Origin: JAJFVC01 sp039698075
GTDB lineage: Bacteria > Planctomycetota > Planctomycetia > Pirellulales > Thermoguttaceae
Length of the DNA: 5,446 nucleotides
NCBI GenBank assembly: GCA_039698075.1
Contig: JBDKTJ010000119.1
Span: 1-5,446, forward strand
Reading direction: 5' to 3'
The notes beneath the pieces were generated by a model. The model searched no databases. It saw only the letters and a program-made list of their open reading frames with translations, and had not been told where the DNA came from. Each line of letters begins with the position of its first letter. The first letter of the stretch is position 1. The position numbers and the translations under genes were made by a program. This document shows positions 1 through 5,444 of this stretch, one piece after another.

Positions 1-639
1 GGCTTGATCCTGTCGATCATCATGTGCAAGGCGATGAACCGTTCGTTCGCCAACGTGTTGTTTGGCGGATTTGGACAAGTTCAAACGGGCAAGGCAAGCA
101 CCGAGCAGCGAACGGCCAAAAGCGCGACGGCCGAAGACGCGGCCCAAATCATGTCGACCGCCCGGCTGGTTGTCATCATCCCGGGCTATGGCATGGCTGT
201 GGCTCAGGCCCAACACCGAGTGCGCGAACTGTACGACGCCTTGATCAAAGAGGGCGTGGACGTGAAGTTCGCCATCCATCCGGTCGCCGGCCGCATGCCG
301 GGCCACATGAATGTCTTGCTGGCCGAGGCCGAAATTCCTTACGACAAGCTGATCGAGATGGACGAGATCAACCCGGAGATGCCCGAGGCCGACGCCGCGC
401 TGATCATCGGCGCCAACGACGTGGTGAACCCCGCGGCCCGGCACGACAAGAACAGCCCGATCTACGGCATGCCCATCATCGACGCTGACAAGGCCAAGAC
501 CGTGTTCGTGATCAAGCGGAGCATGAACCCCGGTTTTGCGGGCATCGAGAACGAGTTGTTCTTCGCCGACAACACGCTGATGTTGTTTGGCGATGCGAAG
601 GCGATGTTGACCAGCATCGTTCAGGCGTTGAAAGAGTAG
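1..639 (+). CDS. pntB: NAD(P) transhydrogenase beta subunit, C-terminal part (5' end outside window)
   Basis: This is the 3' end of the beta subunit of the membrane-bound transhydrogenase, which couples hydride transfer between NADH and NADP+ to proton movement across the cytoplasmic membrane. The frame is open from base 1, so the gene starts outside the window; about 212 codons are present out of roughly 460 in the family. Visible residues 1-25 (SIIMCKAMNRSF) are the end of the last membrane helix. A variable linker follows to about residue 50, then the soluble NADP(H)-binding domain III. Family motifs seen are GYGMAVAQAQ (62-71), HPVAGRMPGHMNVLLAEA (93-110), EMDEIN (119-124), GANDVVNPAA (137-146) and KRSMNPGFAG (172-181), then MLFGDAK near the end. 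GANDVVNPAA has V where the E. coli protein, as I recall it, has T. The segment IIDADKAK replaces E. coli VLEVWKA and I take it as a subgroup trait, not damage. The gene ends in TAG and is followed by a terminator. pntA genes would be expected just upstream. Confidence 0.96.
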   Translation, partial: GLILSIIMCKAMNRSFANVLFGGFGQVQTGKASTEQRTAKSATAEDAAQIMSTARLVVIIPGYGMAVAQAQHRVRELYDALIKEGVDVKFAIHPVAGRMPGHMNVLLAEAEIPYDKLIEMDEINPEMPEADAALIIGANDVVNPAARHDKNSPIYGMPIIDADKAKTVFVIKRSMNPGFAGIENELFFADNTLMLFGDAKAMLTSIVQALKE

Positions 640-668
640 GGCGTCGCTCGTCGAAATCCTAAAGAGTC

Positions 669-700
669 AACCCCGGTGGCCGTTCCGCCGGGGTTTTTTT
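669..700 (+). terminator. Intrinsic (rho-independent) terminator after pntB
   Basis: An 11-bp stem (AACCCCGGTGG at 669-679 pairing with CCGCCGGGGTT at 685-695, including one G-T wobble) closes a 5-nt loop and runs into seven T residues at 694-700. It begins 30 nt after the pntB stop codon, which is the usual arrangement. Read on the minus strand, the hairpin lies 34 nt beyond the permease stop codon but is followed by GACTCTTTAGG with no T tract. It should therefore end pntB transcripts efficiently and the convergent operon poorly, if at all. I see no other terminator for the operon in the 95-nt gap. Confidence 0.92.
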
Positions 701-734
701 ATTTCCCGTCGAATATCAAAGCTGTTCCGCAGCG

Positions 735-1463
735 TCACGGTTCCACGCGACGCAGGTATCGCCACGTGCCGATGCAAAAACACACGGGGGCGATGACGCA
801 ACACACGCGCAAGTACCAACGGGAAAAATCAGCGTCGTAGTTGCCGGCAAACGGCACCGCGCCGTGGGGCGTCAACAGCCATGTGGTGAATCGAATGCCG
901 ATGCCCACAAGCATTGGCGTCATCAGACCACCGCAGACATCAAACGCCGGACTGGTGACCAGTGACGAGAAGAACCACGCCGAGCAGAAAATCACCAGGC
1001 TGCTTGTGGCGATGAAGGCTAATGGTAATGACCTTAGTCCTGGCACTTTCAGTCCTGGCATTTTCGGTGACAACCAGCAAACGAAGTCGTTCAGCAGCCA
1101 GATGACGGCGATAACGAGGGCGGCCAAGAGAAGTTTGCCGACAAGTATTCTAGAACGTCGAAGAGGCATGGAAAACAGAAACTCAGACGACCGATCGACC
1201 CGTTCGCCCGAGATCGCGTTGCCGCCGATCAAGGCGATGCTCAGCAGGGACAAGAACATGCTGCAGAAATTGGCGAAAGCCAAAACGCGCCACCAAACTT
1301 CCGCCCAATTCCGCGGCGTAACGTTCATCGGGCAATAGATCAAACGCCAACCGTAAAGGGCGCCAAAACCGATCAAGTATGGCCCCAGCAGAATCGCCAG
1401 TGCCGCGTAGATGATGAATCGATTTTGCCGATACTCTTTCCACAAAAGCCATCCCGTGTTCAT
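735..1463 (-). CDS. ABC-2-type transporter permease
   Basis: A hydrophobic 242-residue protein, the membrane half of the ABC transporter whose ATPase is encoded just upstream. Likely membrane segments are about 16-37, 60-81, 110-130, 144-166, 171-192 and 218-234, giving roughly six helices as usual for ABC-2 exporters. Between helices 2 and 3 lies GERVDRSSEFLFSMPLRRSRILVGK (86-110), matching the cytoplasmic coupling segment of the ABC-2 family (E.xx..E.L.smPlsR..i..GK). The start ATG is well supported: AAAGGA (1477-1472) sits 8 nt upstream. The gene is third in the operon, 53 nt after the ATPase stop. The substrate cannot be told. Only one permease is encoded here, so it would act as a homodimer or pair with a permease coded elsewhere. 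A 15-bp tandem duplication lies in the loop after helix 3. Stretches of this gene are visibly less GC-rich than priA (28 of 60 bases at 1021-1080 against 41 of 60 at 4141-4200), which may reflect membrane-protein codon content or separate origin. Confidence 0.88.
   Translation of the reverse strand: MNTGWLLWKEYRQNRFIIYAALAILLGPYLIGFGALYGWRLIYCPMNVTPRNWAEVWWRVLAFANFCSMFLSLLSIALIGGNAISGERVDRSSEFLFSMPLRRSRILVGKLLLAALVIAVIWLLNDFVCWLSPKMPGLKVPGLRSLPLAFIATSSLVIFCSAWFFSSLVTSPAFDVCGGLMTPMLVGIGIRFTTWLLTPHGAVPFAGNYDADFSRWYLRVCCVIAPVCFCIGTWRYLRRVEP
1036..1065. repeat. 15-bp in-frame tandem duplication inside the permease gene
   Basis: AGTCCTGGCACTTTC (1036-1050) is followed directly by AGTCCTGGCATTTTC (1051-1065), with 14 of 15 bases identical. 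On the coding minus strand this gives K-M-P-G-L then K-V-P-G-L (residues 134-143). The site falls between predicted helices 3 and 4, in a segment likely outside the membrane, where an extra five residues would be tolerated. The high identity suggests a fairly recent slippage event. Confidence 0.9.
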
Positions 1464-1471
1464 GACGACGG

Positions 1472-1477
1472 TCCTTT
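1472..1477 (-). promoter_or_regulatory. Ribosome binding site of the permease gene
   Basis: Read on the minus strand this is AAAGGA, 8 nt before the ATG at 1463. It fixes the permease start and indicates that the permease has its own initiation site and is not translationally coupled to the ATPase gene, which stops 53 nt earlier. Confidence 0.7.
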
Positions 1478-1490
1478 GTCCTCAAAAAAC

Positions 1491-1509
1491 ATTCTTAAGA
1501 AATTCTTAA
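1491..1509. repeat. AT-rich direct repeat and palindrome between ATPase and permease genes
   Basis: The 53-nt spacer holds ATTCTTAA twice (1491-1498 and 1502-1509), starting 11 bp apart. The first copy lies within the perfect palindrome TTCTTAAGAA (1492-1501). On the transcript, TTAAGA-ATT-TCTTAA can form a weak 6-bp AU stem, and a run of six U follows after GAATG. This could mildly reduce readthrough into the permease gene, but a stem with only one G-C pair per three is weak. Function is unproven. Confidence 0.35.
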
Positions 1510-1516
1510 AATCCGA

Positions 1517-2452
1517 TCACACGGAGCCCGATTCCAAAACTTTTTCCGTGCGACACCCTCGAATAAAATCCTTAAAAAGATCCTCCAAGCCGAGGTCGGC
1601 CGCGACGGCGTTTTCGACGCCGTCCAACGCGCGGACCTGTTGCAGTTTCTCGGGCGAAAAATCGCGGACCGTGATCGTCCACTCGCGGCCGACCGTGCGC
1701 TGAAAGATCGTGCCGTCGGGCACGTTGGCGGGCCGGACGCCGTCGCGCAGCGTCGCGGTGATTCGTTTGGTCGTGCCCAGCAGCGATTCGAGATGGCCTT
1801 GCAGCAGCAGCTTGCCCTCGTAAAGAATGCCCACCGTGTCGGCAAGCCGTCGGACGTCGTCGAGCATGTGGCTGGAGATCAGCACCGTCTGGCCCCGGTC
1901 GCAAACCGTCTGCAACACGCCGTCCAAAAACTCTTCCCGGGCGACAGGGTCCAGGCCCGAGAGCGGCTCGTCCAGCAGCAACAATTCCGGCTCGTGCGAG
2001 ACAGCCAGCAGCAGCGACAGCTTCGTCTGCATGCCCTTCGACAGATGTTTGACTTTCTTTTGGACGTCGAGGCCGAACAGATCGAGCAGCTCGCGGCATC
2101 GCGAGTCGTTCCACGTCGGAAAACACGACTTGCAGAAACCGATCGCCTCGCCGACCCGCATCCAGCGATAAATGTGATGCGCCTCGGGCACGTAGCCGAC
2201 GCGCCGCTTGACCTGCACCGGATCGGTCGCCACGTCGACGCCCAGCACGCGGGCCTGACCGCCGGTGATCGAGAGCATGCCCATCAACATCTTGATCGTC
2301 GTGCTCTTGCCGGCGCCGTTGGGACCGAGCAGGCCGAAGGTGCTGCCGCGCGGGATCTTCAGCGACAGATTGTCGACCGCCAGCGTGCGGCCGAATCGCT
2401 TGGTCAGCCAAAACGTTTCCACCGCCGGACCATTGGGCGTGGGAATACTCAT
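1517..2452 (-). CDS. ABC transporter ATP-binding protein (YtrB/CcmA-like, ABC-2 export type)
   Basis: The 311-residue nucleotide-binding subunit that powers the neighbouring permease by ATP hydrolysis at the inner face of the membrane. Motifs occur in the right order: Walker A GPNGAGKST (43-51), signature LSKGM (137-141, a variant of LSGGQ common in this group), Walker B LLLLDEP (157-163), D-loop SGLD (165-168) and H-loop histidine H195. The Q-loop position reads GYVPE (86-90), with E in place of Q, which is typical of the ABC-2 drug or antibiotic exporter ATPases. Residues from about 215 form the usual C-terminal extension of this group. The ATG start is shared in an ATGA with the stop of the GntR gene, so the two are probably translationally coupled; GGAAGGAAGG lies 8 nt upstream. 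Together with a YtrA-type regulator this resembles the ytr and bcr-like exporter operons of Gram-positive bacteria. The substrate remains unknown. Confidence 0.95.
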   Translation of the reverse strand: MSIPTPNGPAVETFWLTKRFGRTLAVDNLSLKIPRGSTFGLLGPNGAGKSTTIKMLMGMLSITGGQARVLGVDVATDPVQVKRRVGYVPEAHHIYRWMRVGEAIGFCKSCFPTWNDSRCRELLDLFGLDVQKKVKHLSKGMQTKLSLLLAVSHEPELLLLDEPLSGLDPVAREEFLDGVLQTVCDRGQTVLISSHMLDDVRRLADTVGILYEGKLLLQGHLESLLGTTKRITATLRDGVRPANVPDGTIFQRTVGREWTITVRDFSPEKLQQVRALDGVENAVAADLGLEDLFKDFIRGCRTEKVLESGSV

Positions 2453-2841
2453 GACGATTGCCTTCCTTCCTGGATCATGCGGTCGAGGACCGCGCCAAAA
2501 AGATCGCGGACTTGCGACGGCTCCATGCCGGCCCGTTGAGCGGCTCGCACCGCCTCTTCGAGTCCGCGGCGAACGCCCACCTCGGCCGCCAACCGTGCGA
2601 CCGACGTGCCGCGATCGGCGACGAAAACACCCCGGCCGCGCTGCGAACCGACCAGCCCCTCCTGCTGCAACTCGTCGTACGCCCGCTGCACGGTGTTCGG
2701 ATTGACGTGCACCTCGACGGCCATGGCCCGAAGCGAGGGCAACGGTTCGCCGGGCTGATAGACGCCGGTCGCCACCGCCGCGCGCACCGCGTCGGCAATT
2801 TGCAGGTAGATCGGAACGTGGCTGCCCGGATCAATGTTCAT
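2449..2841 (-). CDS. GntR-family transcriptional regulator, YtrA-type
   Basis: A short DNA-binding repressor of 130 residues. The N-terminus PGSHVPIYLQIADAVRAAVATG (5-26), PGEPLPSLRAMA (30-41), the recognition part VNPNTVQRAYDELQQEGLV (46-64) and the wing QRGRGVFV (67-74) make up a complete GntR winged helix. Only about 55 residues follow, forming the short helical C-terminus typical of the YtrA subfamily, with none of the large ligand domains of the FadR or HutC types. Members of this subfamily usually repress their own operon, which normally encodes an ABC transporter, as here. The start ATG at 2841 has GAGG (2850-2847) 5 nt upstream, a modest site. The gene is first in the operon and is preceded by a good promoter with an inverted repeat over the predicted transcription start, which fits autorepression. 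The inducing ligand is not evident. Confidence 0.93.
   Translation of the reverse strand: MNIDPGSHVPIYLQIADAVRAAVATGVYQPGEPLPSLRAMAVEVHVNPNTVQRAYDELQQEGLVGSQRGRGVFVADRGTSVARLAAEVGVRRGLEEAVRAAQRAGMEPSQVRDLFGAVLDRMIQEGRQSS
2461..2470 (-). promoter_or_regulatory. Strong ribosome binding site of the ATPase gene, inside the GntR gene
   Basis: Read on the minus strand, GGAAGGAAGG ends 8 nt before the ATG at 2452. It lies within the last codons of the GntR gene and decides the ATPase start. Together with the 4-base ATGA overlap it suggests that the ATPase can be made by both coupled and independent initiation, so more ATPase than repressor is likely. Confidence 0.8.
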
Positions 2842-2854
2842 TGCGGCCTCATAA

Positions 2855-2878
2855 ACTGCATTAGATAACTAATGCAGT
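2855..2878. promoter_or_regulatory. Probable GntR operator: perfect 10-bp inverted repeat in the operon leader
   Basis: ACTGCATTAG (2855-2864) and CTAATGCAGT (2869-2878) are exact reverse complements separated by ATAA. The predicted transcription start of the operon is about 2877-2878, so the repeat covers roughly +1 to +24, a position where a bound repressor would block initiation. It ends 14 nt before the GntR ATG. Long inverted repeats near their own promoter are the known operator type for this regulator subfamily; that this protein binds here is inferred. In the RNA the same bases could form a 10-bp hairpin at the 5' end. Confidence 0.75.
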
Positions 2879-2883
2879 CGTGC

Positions 2884-2912
2884 AGTTTACAAAATGGCGA
2901 GAAAGTTGTCAA
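2884..2912 (-). promoter_or_regulatory. Sigma-70-type promoter of the GntR-ABC operon
   Basis: Read on the minus strand, a perfect -35 TTGACA (2912-2907) is followed by a 17-nt spacer (2906-2890) and a -10 of TAAACT (2889-2884; 4 of 6 match TATAAT). The predicted start lies near 2877-2878, giving a leader of about 37 nt before the GntR ATG. The surrounding region is clearly AT-rich compared with the genes. The -35 box overlaps a small palindrome, GTTGT-CA-ACAAC (2905-2916). Confidence 0.72.
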
Positions 2913-3078
2913 CAACATTTTGAATATTTTGATGTTTTTGTTTTCAACGAAGAACTTTGCGTCGTCAACTGCGCGGGCTTGCGGTGCAGACGCTTGACTC
3001 GTTCCGCTTCACGCTAGGGAGCAGTTCGGGTATGCTTCATGGGCGAATGAGGGTGGTCGACGTCTCGGTTGCAAAAGC
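2913..3078. other. Non-coding part of the divergent GntR/priA intergenic region
   Basis: I see no gene here. The first half to about 2950 is AT-rich, with T runs, and probably serves as the upstream element of the operon promoter. For priA, the best candidate promoter I can see is TTCACG (3008-3013), 17 nt, TATGCT (3031-3036). Each box matches only four of six consensus bases, so it is a weak suggestion. The open frame reading through this stretch on the + strand shows no family resemblance. Confidence 0.5.
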
Positions 3079-3114
3079 TGCCCTCACCTTAGCCCTCTCC
3101 CAAGGGGAGAGGGG
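3079..3114. repeat. Dispersed GC-rich palindromic repeat (CCCTCTCCC / GGGAGAGGG type)
   Basis: CCCTCTCCC (3093-3101) and GGGAGAGGG (3105-3113) are exact reverse complements around AAG, preceded by the typical lead-in CTGCCCTCACCTTAG (3079-3092 region). The same unit occurs between genes in many bacterial genomes. It is familiar from spurious translations of the LTLALSQGERG and PSPLGRG kind, both of which can be read from it here. It resembles REP-like elements spread passively or by a transposase acting in trans. No transposase lies in the window. Copy number in this genome cannot be told from one window. Confidence 0.75.
3104..3114 (+). promoter_or_regulatory. priA ribosome binding site made from the palindrome's right arm
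   Basis: GGGGAGAGGGG directly precedes ATGTG. Its GGAG core (3106-3109) is 7 nt from the GTG at 3117, which makes this GTG the best-supported priA start. The same bases form the 3' arm of a 9-bp GC-rich hairpin, so in the mRNA the site may be hidden. An ATG at 3115 is also present but opens a different, non-priA frame. Confidence 0.5.
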
Positions 3115-3116
3115 AT

Positions 3117-5444
3117 GTGTTGTCCTCTCGCCTCGGTCTCCTGTCCCCCGGCTCGACTGTGCCTCCGCAACGCCAACTTTTCGACACCTCGCCGGAACCG
3201 TGGGAGACGGACGATCAGTCTGTCCAGCGGGTGGCCTCGGTGGTGCTTTCGGCGGGACCGGATCGGGAGTTCGACTACCTGGTGCCCGAAGCGCTCCGCG
3301 AATCGGTCGAGCCGGGCCGCCGCGTTCAATCGCCGTTTGGGGCGCGCAATCGTTTGGTGGTGGGCTATTGCGTTCGGGTCGAGGACCGTCCGGTCGGGTC
3401 TCGCCGCTTGAAGTCGATCCATTCGGTGATCGACGCCCGAAACTTGTTGTCGCCGGCCATGTTGCGGCTGACCCGATGGATCGCCGACTATTATCTGTGC
3501 GATTGGGCCACGGTGTTGGACGCGGTGACGCCGGCGGCGGTGCGCGTCGGGGCGGGCACGCGCATGACGACGCTTTTGTCGGTCGATCGAGAGACGATCC
3601 ATCGGCTCGGCGAGTTAAAGCTGCCGCCCAAGCAAGTGGAGGTGCTCAAAGTGTTGGCGGCGACGGGCCAGTCGATGAGTCCCGGCGAGTTGGCCCGGGC
3701 GGCCCGGTGCACGTCGGCGCCCATCGCGGCTCTGCGTCGGAAGGGGCTTTTGCGGTCGCGCGTGGAGCGGATCGCCACCGGACAACCGCCCATCGCGCCC
3801 TCCGTCCAAGAAAAACATCTCGTGCTGAATCCCGATCAGCAACGGGCGCTCAAGACGGTTCTCGACGCGATCAGCGCCGCGCGGCATCAGACTGTTTTGA
3901 TTCACGGCGCCACGGGCAGCGGCAAGACGGAAGTCTACATTCAGGCCATTCAAGAGGTGATCCATTTCGGCCGCCAGGCGATCGTGTTGGTGCCGGAAAT
4001 CAGTCTGACGCCGCAGACGGTCGAGCGGTTTCGCCGCCGATTCGGCGCGGTGGCCGTGTTGCACAGCCATCTGAGCGACGCCGAGCGCCATTGGCATTGG
4101 CAGCGAATCGCCGAGGGCGCGGTGTCGGTGGTGGTCGGCGCCCGCAGCGCGATTTTCGCGCCCACGCCGCACTTGGGCCTGATCGTGTTGGACGAGGAGC
4201 ATGAATCGTCCTTCAAGCAAGAAAATCCGCCGCGCTACCATGCGCGGGACGTCGCGCTGGCTCGGGCCCGGGCCGAAGGGATTCCGCTGGTGTTGGGCTC
4301 CGCCACGCCGTCGCTGGAGAGTTGGCAGCGGGCCCAATCGGGCGAGTACACGCTGGTCGAGATGCCGCGTCGCGTGTTGGACCGCCCGTTGCCGGCCGTC
4401 GGCACGATCGACCTGAGAAATCAACGGCGCGGCGGGGGGCTGTCCAGCGGCGCGTTGAGCCGGCAGATGCTTTCGGCGATGACCGAGGCGCTTCAGGACG
4501 GCGGGCAGGTGATTTTGTTGCTCAACCGCCGGGGTTTCTCGACGCACATCCAATGTCCGGCTTGCGGCCACGTGGTGGTTTGCCCCGAGTGCGACATCGC
4601 GCTGACGCACCATCGCACCGAGGCGGTCGCGCTGTGCCACCGTTGCAATTTCACGATGCCGGCCCCGACCGTTTGTCCCGAGTGCGATTTCGTGGGCATC
4701 CGCTACTCGGGCTTGGGCACGCAACGGTTGGAGGCGGAGGTGCGGGCGCGGTTTCCCAACTTGGTCACGCTGCGCATGGACACCGACACGATGAAAGCCC
4801 ACGGCAGCCACGAGCGGGCGCTGTCGGCGTTTCGGTCGGGCAAGGTCCAAATTTTGCTCGGCACGCAAATGATCGCCAAAGGGTTGGACTTTCCGAATGT
4901 CACGCTGGTCGGAGTGATCAACGCCGACACGGCGCTGCATCTGCCCGACTTCCGCGCCGCCGAGCGGACGTTCCAGTTGGTCACGCAGGTGGCCGGCCGC
5001 ACCGGTCGCGGTCCGAAGGGCGGGCGGGTGCTGGTCCAGACGTTCAGTCCCGAACATCCGGCGATTCAGGCGGCCGTGCGGCACGATTACGCCGCGTTCG
5101 CCGCCGGCGAGTTGCCGATGCGCAAGATGCTTTGCTATCCACCGTTCGCCAGCATGATCCGATTGGTCGTCCGCGGGCCGGTTGAACCGGTTGTGGCCGA
5201 GTCGGCCAACGCGATCGCCCACCGGATCGGCGAGTCGCTGGCCCAGCAAAACGTCGAGGCCCGGGTGCTCGGACCGGCGCCGTGTCCGTTTGCCAGGCTC
5301 AAGGGGCGTTATCGCTATCAGATCCAAACGCAAGGGCTCGACGGCGACGGGCTGCGGGCGTCGGTCCGTCAGGCCATGGCCAAATGGGAGCCGTCGGACG
5401 AGGTGCAGTGGAATGTCGACGTCGATCCGGTCGATATGCTTTAG
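3117..5444 (+). CDS. priA: Primosomal protein N', replication restart 3'-5' helicase
   Basis: A complete 775-residue superfamily 2 helicase that recognises stalled forks and D-loops and reloads the replicative helicase through the primosome. An N-terminal 3'-end-binding domain (about 38-140, with FDYLVPE at 52-58, PGRRVQSPFG at 66-75 and WIADYY at 121-126) is followed by a small winged-helix region to about 220. The helicase core has Walker A GATGSGKT (264-271), VVVGARSAIFAP (338-349), DEEH (359-362), GSATPS (394-399), NRRGF (470-474), GTQMIAKGLDFP (582-593) and the arginine-finger motif QVAGRTGRG (624-632). Eight cysteines in CxxC pairs (480/483, 489/492, 507/510, 520/523) form the two zinc sites. 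The C-terminal domain follows from MLCYPPF (671-677). GTG 3117 is chosen because of the upstream GGAG. GTG 3159 (giving MPPQRQLFD) is an alternative that fits the length of related proteins better but has no visible ribosome binding site. The TAG stop is 2 nt from the window edge. priA is divergent from the ABC operon and unrelated in role. Confidence 0.97.
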   Translation: MLSSRLGLLSPGSTVPPQRQLFDTSPEPWETDDQSVQRVASVVLSAGPDREFDYLVPEALRESVEPGRRVQSPFGARNRLVVGYCVRVEDRPVGSRRLKSIHSVIDARNLLSPAMLRLTRWIADYYLCDWATVLDAVTPAAVRVGAGTRMTTLLSVDRETIHRLGELKLPPKQVEVLKVLAATGQSMSPGELARAARCTSAPIAALRRKGLLRSRVERIATGQPPIAPSVQEKHLVLNPDQQRALKTVLDAISAARHQTVLIHGATGSGKTEVYIQAIQEVIHFGRQAIVLVPEISLTPQTVERFRRRFGAVAVLHSHLSDAERHWHWQRIAEGAVSVVVGARSAIFAPTPHLGLIVLDEEHESSFKQENPPRYHARDVALARARAEGIPLVLGSATPSLESWQRAQSGEYTLVEMPRRVLDRPLPAVGTIDLRNQRRGGGLSSGALSRQMLSAMTEALQDGGQVILLLNRRGFSTHIQCPACGHVVVCPECDIALTHHRTEAVALCHRCNFTMPAPTVCPECDFVGIRYSGLGTQRLEAEVRARFPNLVTLRMDTDTMKAHGSHERALSAFRSGKVQILLGTQMIAKGLDFPNVTLVGVINADTALHLPDFRAAERTFQLVTQVAGRTGRGPKGGRVLVQTFSPEHPAIQAAVRHDYAAFAAGELPMRKMLCYPPFASMIRLVVRGPVEPVVAESANAIAHRIGESLAQQNVEARVLGPAPCPFARLKGRYRYQIQTQGLDGDGLRASVRQAMAKWEPSDEVQWNVDVDPVDML

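Noticed and set aside
1555..1580. ATCCTTAAAA near the end of the ATPase gene, resembling the ATTCTTAA boxes in the following spacer.
   Set aside because: It encodes the ordinary D-L-F-K-D segment, differs at one base and is not spaced like the paired boxes, so it is best taken as chance.
1640..2539. A 299-codon open frame on the + strand opposite the ABC ATPase and the end of the GntR gene.
   Set aside because: It is low in recognisable motifs and rich in Arg, Gln and His. It lies opposite two genes with full, ordered family motifs, and no ribosome binding site or promoter supports it.
2838..2852. A four-codon minus-strand leader reading ATG AGG CCG CAA TGA, ending in an ATGA overlap with the GntR start.
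   Set aside because: It has no ribosome binding site of its own and contains the GAGG of the GntR gene. Such tiny frames arise readily by chance.
2905..2916. Small palindrome GTTGT-CA-ACAAC over the -35 box, considered as a second operator.
   Set aside because: Arms of five bases are too short to separate from chance, and half of it is simply the -35 consensus. It does not share the TGCAGT half-site.
3115..3411. A 98-codon frame from the ATG at 3115, which is better placed as a start codon than the priA GTG.
   Set aside because: The product is Cys/Arg/Ser-rich without family likeness and lies wholly out of frame inside priA. At most the ATG competes for initiation with the GTG that overlaps it.
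2957..4204. A 415-codon + strand open frame starting in the intergenic region and running into priA in another frame.
   Set aside because: Its first part reads through the palindrome as ALTLALSQGERG, a well-known spurious translation, and the rest is a Gly/Arg-rich out-of-frame reading of priA.
3615..5333. A 572-codon open frame on the minus strand, antisense to almost all of the priA helicase core.
   Set aside because: Its translation is rich in Arg, His, Gln and Pro without any domain, as expected of an antisense frame in GC-rich DNA. priA on the other strand has every family motif.
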